Positions 58,247 through 64,000 of a stretch of DNA of 64,000 bases are shown here, in pieces. A program made the translations under genes and the position numbers. Positions within the stretch are counted from its first letter, which is position 1; the number at the start of each line of letters is the position of its first letter. This stretch comes from Pyxidicoccus trucidator (GTDB lineage: Bacteria > Myxococcota > Myxococcia > Myxococcales > Myxococcaceae). The notes under the pieces are model-generated. The model ran no database searches. It saw only the letters and a list, made by a program, of their open reading frames with translations, and was not told the origin of the DNA. The stretch spans positions 343,337 through 407,336 of the forward strand of contig NZ_JAAIXZ010000011.1 in assembly GCF_010894435.1 (NCBI RefSeq), given 5' to 3'.

Positions 58247-60490
58247 ATGGTGGCGGCGGCACTGGCTCCGATGCGTCTTTCCCGTCTCCCACCGCCCCCA
58301 CGCACCGCCCCTGTGGCCTCCGGGCTGGCACTGCTGGGGCTCCTGTGCGGCGCGGCGGCCCGGGCCCAGGAGTCGGCTCCGGCGGACGCGCCCGTCCAGC
58401 CCCCTCCGGAGACAGTGGTCTCCGCGCCCGCCTCGAAGGAGGACGCCCCCCAGGGCCGGGCCACCAGCACCGTCACCCGCGCGGACCTGGAGCGCCGGCT
58501 GCCCCGCTCCGCGCCGGACGCGCTGCGCTGGGAGCCGGGCGTCTTCGTGCAGCAGACGGCGCACGCGCAGGGGTCGGCCTTCGTGCGGGGCCTCACCGGG
58601 CAGCAGACGCTGGCCCTGTTCGACGGCATCCGCCTCAACACCAGCACCTGGCGCCAGGGCCCCAACCAGTACTTCTTCACGCTCGACTCGCGCACGCTGG
58701 ACTCGGTGGAGGTGCTGCGCGGCGGGGCCTCCACGCCCTACGGCTCGGACGCGCTGGGCGGCGTGCTGCTGGCCCACCCGCTGGAGCCCCCTACCCGGCC
58801 CACGCCCTTCCGCCCCACCTTCTTCCTGCGCGGCGCCACCTCGGACCGCGAGCGTGGCGGGCGCGTGCAGGTGCAGGGCGCCACGGAGCGGCTCGGCTTC
58901 CTCGGCGGCGTGGGCGGCCGGCGCGTGGGGCTGCTGGAGAGCGGCGGCCCCGTCTACAACCTCACCGACGGGAAGCTCCCGGAGGTGCCCCGCTTCGACG
59001 AGGACGGCCGCACCCAGCTGGGCACGGGCTTCGACGAGCTGACCGCGGACGGGCGCCTCGTGTGGCGGGCCAGCGCCACCGACTCGGTGACGGCGGCGGC
59101 GTACCTCTATCGCCAGTACGACGCCTCGCGCACGGACCAGTGCGCGCCGCCCTTCTCTCGCTTCGACGAGTGCCTCCAGTATGACCAGCAGTTCCGCACG
59201 CTGGCGTACGCGGCCTGGTCCCGCGCCGAGCCCGGGGGCCTCACCGCCCGCGCCACCCTGTCCTGGCAGCAGCAGCACGAGCGGCGCACCTTCGACCGGC
59301 CCGCCTTCAACGTGGTGGACCGGGGCACGGACACCGTGGACACGTTGGGCACCACGGTGCACGTGTCCCCCGCACCGTACACGGTGGCGTCGCGACCGCT
59401 GCGCCTCACCTTCGGGGCGGACGGGGCGTGGGACTTCGTGCGCTCGGACGCGCGTACCACCTTCACAGCGCTCGCGGTGGAGCTGGAGCGCAGCCGGGGG
59501 CAGTACCTCCAGGGCTCGCGCTACTTCACGGGGGGCGCCTTCGTGGACGGCGAATGGGCGTTGCACCCCGCGCTCACCGCGCGCGCCGGCACCCGGCTGG
59601 GCCTCGTGTCCGCCCGCGCCCCGGAAGACCTCGAGTCCGGCACCCTGGCGGTGCAGGACACCTGGGTGCCCTGGGTGGGCCACGTGGGCGCCGAGTGGCG
59701 GGCCACGCAGCTCCTGACGCTGCTGGCGCACGTGGACCGCTCCTTCCGCGCGCCCAACCTGGACGACCTCACGTCGCGCCAGCAGACGGGCCCGGGCTTC
59801 CAGTTCGAGAACGCGGCGCTGTCTCCCGAGAAGGCCACCACGGTGGACGTGGGCGCGCGCGTGCGCACCGGGGTCCTCATGCTGGAGGGCTGGGGCTTTG
59901 TGACCCAGCTGGACGACGCCATCGGCCGGCGGCCCCGCGACGTCACGGACTGCCCGCCGGCCACACCGCAGTGCAATGCCTCCTGGTCGCGCTTCCAACT
60001 CGTCAACGCGCGCGAGCGGAGCATGCTGTACGGCCTGGAGGGCAGCGCGCGCGTGCGGCTGCCCGCGGCCTTCACCGCGCAGGCGGGCCTCGCGTGGGCC
60101 TGGGGCGAAGGCCCCAACCTCGCGGACCCGCCGAGCAACCCCGACGTGCCGTACGCGTCACGCGTGCCGCTGTCTCGGGTGCCTCCGCTCAACGGCACCG
60201 TGGAGCTGCTCTGGGCCCACCCCTCCGGCCTCTCCGCGAGCACCGGGCTGCGCTGGGCGCGGGCCCAGGAGCGGCTGGCGGTGGCGGATCGCTCCGACGC
60301 GAGAATTCCGCTGGGAGGCACTCCCGGCTACGCGGTGCTCGAAACGAGAGCAGCCTGGCGACTGGGCACGCGGTGGGTGGTGGCCGCCGTATTGGAGAAC
60401 GTGACGGACGCGGCGTACCGTTCTCACGGCTCGAGCGTCAACGGCCCGGGCCGGGGACTCGTGGTCTCCCTGGAGGCCACCCCCTTCTGA
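58247..60490 (+). CDS. TonB-dependent outer membrane receptor
   Basis: 747 residues. Signal peptide ends ...LLGLLCGAAARA. The plug domain (about 55-165) has STVTRADLERRLPRSAPDAL, GLTGQQTLALFDGIRLN and VEVLRGGASTPYGSDALGGV. The 22-strand barrel follows and contains TLLAHVDRSFRAPNLDDL, the classical receptor segment, and ends YRSHGSSVNGPGRGLVVSLE-ATPF with terminal Phe. No N-terminal transducer extension. Substrate (siderophore, vitamin or glycan) unknown; no Fur or riboswitch evidence was found. GGAG lies about 8 bp before ATG 58247; ATG 58271 is an alternative. A companion lipoprotein gene starts 46 bp downstream. Confidence 0.92.
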   Translation: MVAAALAPMRLSRLPPPPRTAPVASGLALLGLLCGAAARAQESAPADAPVQPPPETVVSAPASKEDAPQGRATSTVTRADLERRLPRSAPDALRWEPGVFVQQTAHAQGSAFVRGLTGQQTLALFDGIRLNTSTWRQGPNQYFFTLDSRTLDSVEVLRGGASTPYGSDALGGVLLAHPLEPPTRPTPFRPTFFLRGATSDRERGGRVQVQGATERLGFLGGVGGRRVGLLESGGPVYNLTDGKLPEVPRFDEDGRTQLGTGFDELTADGRLVWRASATDSVTAAAYLYRQYDASRTDQCAPPFSRFDECLQYDQQFRTLAYAAWSRAEPGGLTARATLSWQQQHERRTFDRPAFNVVDRGTDTVDTLGTTVHVSPAPYTVASRPLRLTFGADGAWDFVRSDARTTFTALAVELERSRGQYLQGSRYFTGGAFVDGEWALHPALTARAGTRLGLVSARAPEDLESGTLAVQDTWVPWVGHVGAEWRATQLLTLLAHVDRSFRAPNLDDLTSRQQTGPGFQFENAALSPEKATTVDVGARVRTGVLMLEGWGFVTQLDDAIGRRPRDVTDCPPATPQCNASWSRFQLVNARERSMLYGLEGSARVRLPAAFTAQAGLAWAWGEGPNLADPPSNPDVPYASRVPLSRVPPLNGTVELLWAHPSGLSASTGLRWARAQERLAVADRSDARIPLGGTPGYAVLETRAAWRLGTRWVVAAVLENVTDAAYRSHGSSVNGPGRGLVVSLEATPF

Positions 60491-60536
60491 TGAGCGCCCC
60501 CGAGCGCCTGCTCCTTCCCCCGCTAGGAGAAGCCCC

Positions 60537-61655
60537 ATGAAACGCATCCTCCTCCCTCTGGCCGTGGTCGCCCTGCTTTCCACCGCGTGCGACAACGACG
60601 ACCCGAAGCCCACGGACAACCCCGACGCGGGCGCCACCGACGTCGACTGTGAGAATCCGCCCGTCTACACGGAGAACGTCTCGGCGTGTCAGCCGGCGGC
60701 CACGGACTACCGGCCCCGCGACGCGGCGGCCAACAACAGCGCGACGGACGCGTGGCCCGCCTGCATCACCGACGAGAACGTCTACGCCCCCATCGACCCC
60801 AACATCTCCACGGTGGCCCGCGTGGCCGCGTTCGACGAAATCGCCGTGAAGCTGTGGAAGGGCGGCAAGGTCCCCACGTCGCAGGAGTTCGTGGAGGCGC
60901 TGGACCTCTTCACCCAGCCCGAGGGACTGGCGTCGCGCGTGCAGCGCCGCGAGGACGTCCACTACCCGGCCGCTCCGAATGGAGGCCGCTGCCGGGACCA
61001 GGGCGTGCCCGAGACGGCGCCGGACCGGTGCGTGGGCCCGGCGAAGCTGCTGCCCGTCCTCAATGACGCCTTCACCCGAGGCGGCCAGGGCGAGACGCCT
61101 CGCGTGCAGGCCGCGCGCATCGAAGCGGCGCTGCTCTGGTTCCTCTACGTCTCGCCGCTGTCCGAGGTGACGAGCTGCGGCAGCGCCCCGAAGGACTGCG
61201 ACAGCGCCTGGGCCTACTACACGGGCGGCACGCCGCGCCTGGAGCCCAAGGGACTCGCGGCCTACGTGAATGCGCTGGGGCCCGAGACGCACCAGCGCGC
61301 CTATGACGCCTCGCTCGCGGTGCGCTGCTGGCGCAACCTGGACAACGAGACGGGCGCGGCGGCGAACACGGAGCTCCAGCAGCGCGCCCTGCGTCAGTAC
61401 GACGTGGCGCTGCTGCGCGGCACGGCGCTCATCCTCCGCCAGCGGCTGACGGAGCTGACGTGTGGCAACGAGGAGGGCACGCAGGCGCGCATGGCCTTCA
61501 TCAACACCCTTGGCCCCTTCTTCGACCGCGCGGCGCGCGCCACCAACGCGGCCCAGGCCGACGTGCTGAAGGCCGAGGTGTCGAAGACGGACGCGGAAGC
61601 GGTGGACGTGGACGCCGCCGTCGCCGCCCTCGACGCGCTGTTCCGCTGCCCGTAG
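60537..61655 (+). CDS. Lipoprotein co-encoded with TonB receptor
   Basis: 372 residues. Signal peptide RILLPLAVVALLSTAC with lipobox cysteine at residue 18, then an Asp-rich linker (DNDDPKPTDNPDAG) and an all-helical domain with several cysteines (WKGGKVPTSQEFVEALDLFT; RIEAALLWFLYVSPLSEVTS; LLRGTALILRQRLTELTCGN). The helical layout resembles imelysin/EfeO-like iron-related lipoproteins, but the GxHxxE motif was not found, so I leave it unnamed. AGGAG lies 7-11 bp before the ATG. Probably in an operon with the receptor; a likely partner in uptake. Confidence 0.87.
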   Translation: MKRILLPLAVVALLSTACDNDDPKPTDNPDAGATDVDCENPPVYTENVSACQPAATDYRPRDAAANNSATDAWPACITDENVYAPIDPNISTVARVAAFDEIAVKLWKGGKVPTSQEFVEALDLFTQPEGLASRVQRREDVHYPAAPNGGRCRDQGVPETAPDRCVGPAKLLPVLNDAFTRGGQGETPRVQAARIEAALLWFLYVSPLSEVTSCGSAPKDCDSAWAYYTGGTPRLEPKGLAAYVNALGPETHQRAYDASLAVRCWRNLDNETGAAANTELQQRALRQYDVALLRGTALILRQRLTELTCGNEEGTQARMAFINTLGPFFDRAARATNAAQADVLKAEVSKTDAEAVDVDAAVAALDALFRCP

Positions 61656-62025
61656 TCACGGCTTCACCCGTGGGGCCCGGTGCATGAAATTGAAGCACTG
61701 GGCCTCACGCTCCGGCTCGATGCCTCCGCAGTTGCGACCTCGACGCGGTTCCTTGCATGCTGAGGTGTCGCTCGACGGCAAGGGATTCAGCATGCTCAAG
61801 CCGCCCAGCAACTGAGGCCGCGTGGCGGACTCTCGGTGTTCAGGCCGATTATTCGCTTCTTTAACTAGGCTTGGCGTGCATCCGTGAACGAATCAGCTCC
61901 CTGCCTGCTCTCGCCCCCATGAGGTGGTCAGCTCGGCCGGTCAGCCGAGGCGGTCGGGTCGGGGGCCGGCGCGGTGGTGTGCAGGCTGCTCTTGGCCGTT
62001 TCCGCCGTTTCCGGCTTCGTGCCCG
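61656..62025. other. Gap between lipoprotein and group II intron
   Basis: 370 bp without a supported gene. The first 50 bp hold a terminator (61674-61704). A 43-codon frame at 61684-61815 overlaps that hairpin and has weak coding character. The right part (61860-62025) would be the 3' exon of the intron. Confidence 0.5.
61674..61704 (+). terminator. Terminator of receptor/lipoprotein operon
   Basis: GGCCCGGTGC (61674-61683) pairs with GCACTGGGCC (61695-61704) with one G-T wobble over an 11-nt loop, 18 bp after the lipoprotein stop. Confidence 0.6.
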
Positions 62026-62067
62026 TGTAGAGCGCGCCATCACTCCGTCTCCGGTCCCCGCCACATC

Positions 62068-62100
62068 GAACCGGACAGGCGGGTTTCCCGCATCCGGCTC
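62068..62100 (-). ncRNA. Group II intron domain V
   Basis: 33-nt hairpin on the minus strand: GAGCCGGATGCGGGAAA, then CCCGCCTGTCCGGTTC. The outer arms GAGCCGG/CCGGTTC and inner GCGGG/CCCGC, with a bulge and GAAA at the loop, fit the catalytic domain V, including the AGC triad near its 5' end. It lies 12 bp after the maturase stop, the expected position. Confidence 0.85.
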
Positions 62101-62112
62101 ACCGCGAAGGCG

Positions 62113-63423
62113 TCATCTCACCGGGGTTATGGTCCCGCTCGGTGGGAGGCCAGCTTTCAGGGCGGCGTAGTACCTCACCCGGTAGTCATTGAAGAGACCC
62201 CAGCGTCCGTACACGACATCCTTACTCCACCGCTTCCAACCGAATCCCCCTCGCTTCGCTCTCTTCGCCGCAAACCGCCTCACCTTGAGCTCGACGTGGT
62301 GCTTTACCCTGTCGAGCGCTTGGTACGAGTTGCCCCACCGAAAATAGTTCACCCAGCCGCGAACGAGGGCATTCACCTCTGCCACGGCTGACTGCACCGC
62401 GAGTGCTCGGCTGTCCCGCAGGACGTGGCGCACGCGGCGCAGGACTTCGGTGACCTTCTTTCGTCGAGGGCTCGTGTTCGGGTACCACGTCCCGGTCTTC
62501 GGGCTCCGCTTCCACCGGAAGTCGAAACCCAGGAACGCGAAGGAGGCGCTGCGGTCGGTGATTGTCACCGTCCGCGTCTTCTCCTCGTTGAGCGACACGC
62601 CGAGTGCCTCCGCCTCCCGGCGGATGCGCTCCAGCGCCCGTGCTGCCCACCTCCGTCCCTTTTCGGAGTTGGGGGTGAGCACCACCATGTCGTCCAAGTA
62701 CCGCGCGTAGGTGAGGAAGCCTCGTCCTCGGTCCAAGGCATGGTCAAGGTCGTTCAGCGCGATGTTGGCCAGCAGCGGAGACAGAGGGGAGCCCTGCGGG
62801 ATTCCCCTGTCCCCCGTGCTTTGGAGGAACTGCTTCACGAGCGCCAGCACCTCGCCGTCCTGGACTCTTCGTGCCACCCTCTCCAGCAGCGGCACGTGCC
62901 GGATGCTGTCGAAGTAGGCTTTCAAGTCCACGTCGACGACGTGGTGTCTGCGCCGCCGCAGTCCCTGCCGCACAGTGTCGATGGCCTCATGCGCCGACCG
63001 CCCCGGCCGCGCCCCGAAGGAGCTGCCCGAGAAGTCGGCCTCGAAGATTGGCTCCAGTACCAGCCGAAGGGCACCTTGGACGACGCGGTCTCGAATCGAT
63101 GGAATCGAGATGACGCGCACCTTGCCGCCCTCCTTTGGAATCTCTCTTCGTCGGTACGGTCTGGGGCTGTACGTGCCAGTACGAAGCTCCTCGGCGACTG
63201 CACCGAGGAACCCTGCCCGTCCCTCCTCCTCGATGTGCTTGAAGGTAATGCCGTCTTGCCCAGGGGCCCCGCCGTTTCGCCGGGCCTCCAAGTAGGCGGC
63301 TTCGAGCACTTCGGGTTTGAGGATGTGGACGTACAGTCCCCAGAAGCGATGCGTTGGGGCGGATTTCGCCCGATGGCCTATCCTCGCGTGGAGTTCCTGC
63401 GGACTGATGGTGGGCTTTGTCAT
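62113..63423 (-). CDS. ltrA: Group II intron reverse transcriptase/maturase
   Basis: 436 residues. RT fingers-palm motifs: GGAPGQDGITFKHIEEEG, REIPKEGGKVRVISIPSIRD, SSFGARPGRSAHEAI, VDVDLKAYFDSIRH (first catalytic Asp) and IPQGSPLSPLLANIALNDLD. The active site is ARYLDDMVVL: YLDD where group II RTs nearly always read YADD. The maturase (domain X) region has VRGWVNYFRWGNSYQALDRV. There is no HNH endonuclease domain, so it would insert by replication-associated priming. GGAG lies just before the ATG. The ORF is intact. Confidence 0.94.
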   Translation of the reverse strand: MTKPTISPQELHARIGHRAKSAPTHRFWGLYVHILKPEVLEAAYLEARRNGGAPGQDGITFKHIEEEGRAGFLGAVAEELRTGTYSPRPYRRREIPKEGGKVRVISIPSIRDRVVQGALRLVLEPIFEADFSGSSFGARPGRSAHEAIDTVRQGLRRRRHHVVDVDLKAYFDSIRHVPLLERVARRVQDGEVLALVKQFLQSTGDRGIPQGSPLSPLLANIALNDLDHALDRGRGFLTYARYLDDMVVLTPNSEKGRRWAARALERIRREAEALGVSLNEEKTRTVTITDRSASFAFLGFDFRWKRSPKTGTWYPNTSPRRKKVTEVLRRVRHVLRDSRALAVQSAVAEVNALVRGWVNYFRWGNSYQALDRVKHHVELKVRRFAAKRAKRGGFGWKRWSKDVVYGRWGLFNDYRVRYYAALKAGLPPSGTITPVR

Positions 63424-63795
63424 CCCGCTCCCGCCTCGTTCCTACTGCTCGGAATGCCTTCGGTAGGGGCCCTTCGCTCCACGGGAGTTACCCCGCTTCT
63501 CCGCTACTACGACCCCGTCCGCCGGGCTCTCGCCTTCACCGGGCTTCGCCTCGTCGGCTCGCCACGGCTACCTTGCTTCCGCGGGTTTTCTCCGCGGGGC
63601 GAGGAGCCCTTCCCTGTTTCCACTCATGTCCTTGTGCACGTGCCGTCGCCCTCTACCCCGCCGGGTGGAGCATCCCCTTGGTCGTTCTGCAGGGACGTCC
63701 TGCTGCCTTCGCCGTAGTTGTGACGGCTCAGCACCCGGAGGTATCAATTGACGGGGCCTCGACTGGGCGTTCACGCATCGTTACGGCCCGCGCAC

Positions 63796-64000
63796 TCGCT
63801 CACCCCGCTGAAACGGGGCTTTGTCGGTGGGCTTCACCGGAGGGGTCTCCCCTGTCGGCGCCACCCCAGCTATCACTACTGCATCAGGGGCCCGCGGGGT
63901 GCACGGGGAGACCGGGCAGGCTGCGTGAGGCGCGTCGGTGGTTGGAGCGGTGGCAGGTGGGACAGCGAGGCAGCCAGGTGGCAATCACGCGCGCCATGGC
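63796..64000. other. 5' exon side of the intron
   Basis: 205 bp at the right edge. No complete gene is supported. A minus-strand frame begins MARVIATWLPRCPTCHRSNH near 63998 and stops after 37 codons; its Cys pair is interesting but it is too short to call. The gene interrupted or flanked by the intron would lie beyond the window. Confidence 0.35.

Larger units (their letters stand above)
62026..63795 (-). mobile_element. Group II intron
   Basis: Bounds are approximate. The minus strand reads from a GTGCG-type 5' end (63795-63791, GTGCGCGGGCC) through a long structured leader and the reverse-transcriptase ORF (63423-62113), to domain V (62100-62068) and an end near 62026. Length about 1.77 kb is normal for a bacterial intron. 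The region upstream of the ORF has intron-like composition (GNRA loops, short GC stems) unlike neighbouring genes. A CCCCG-TTTCAG-CGGGG hairpin precedes the 5' end at about 63801-63822. Splice sites were not confirmed by pairing (EBS/IBS). Confidence 0.75.

Noticed and set aside
60537..61655. Imelysin annotation for the lipoprotein
   Set aside because: The helical nature fits, but the GxHxxE metal motif could not be found, so the name is not justified.
61684..61815. 43-residue ORF after the receptor lipoprotein
   Set aside because: It overlaps a good terminator stem and has no ribosome site or recognisable domain.
63790..63998. Zinc-ribbon-type small gene at the right edge
   Set aside because: A CPTC pair is present in a 37-codon frame, but it stops early and the rest is outside the window; evidence is too thin.

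Overview
The window reads as chromosomal DNA of a myxobacterium (Myxococcota, most like Myxococcus/Corallococcus/Pyxidicoccus). The evidence is very high GC with strong G/C third-position bias, two proteins ending in the MYXO-CTERM surface-sorting signal, a pair matching the MXAN_2561/MXAN_2562 families, four Hanks-type Ser/Thr kinases, an FHA-type sigma54 activator and many lipoproteins. I saw no tRNA, rRNA, CRISPR array or prophage. The only clear mobile element is a group II intron near the right edge. This is inference from content; no database search was run.

Left part (1-9.8 kb): a Ser/Thr kinase runs off the left edge, followed by a secreted FixH/YtkA-like protein. A phosphate-themed run on the plus strand follows: OprO/P-like porin, VTC-domain polyphosphate polymerase, a thymidylate-kinase-like P-loop protein fused to nine ~27-residue helical repeats, a DUF4956 membrane protein, a lipoprotein and a MYXO-CTERM purple-acid-type phosphatase. 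The spacing (6-bp gaps, one ATGA overlap) suggests one operon up to the lipoprotein. I consider this the best candidate for an undescribed system: phosphate or polyphosphate entry, polymer synthesis and surface hydrolysis around a novel kinase-repeat fusion.

9.8-24.6 kb: three hairpins, an RsmB-like rRNA methyltransferase, an M61 peptidase, a zinc-finger membrane protein, a lipoprotein, the coupled rnhB-DUF2325-like-histidine phosphatase operon, a convergent alpha-oxoamine-synthase-like PLP enzyme, acs, a lipoprotein, a site-2 protease with repeats and a single-pass membrane protein.

24.6-36.8 kb (mostly minus): a fused moaD-moaE gene coupled to a PKD lipoprotein; the MXAN_2561/2562 pair; then the envelope/essential run uppS-cdsA-rseP-rlpA-tsaB followed by an ASADH/Usg-like gene. 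An SDR gene and a WYL regulator are divergent around a perfect 13-bp inverted repeat.

36.8-50.2 kb: a coupled TPR protein and MopE-type lipoprotein; two divergent kinases, one with a PEGA tail and one with a 110-residue acidic insert coupled to an RluA pseudouridine synthase; tandem REP-like repeats; yjbQ; dinB; a large kinase-TPR protein; and a small secreted protein.

50.2-64 kb: an FHA-AAA+-Fis sigma54 activator divergent from a lipoprotein with two F-type fucose-lectin domains and a VPS62-like domain, with a strong palindrome between them. Then come an EamA transporter coupled to a poly(A) polymerase/CCA-type nucleotidyltransferase, a TonB-dependent receptor with a companion lipoprotein, and a group II intron on the minus strand.
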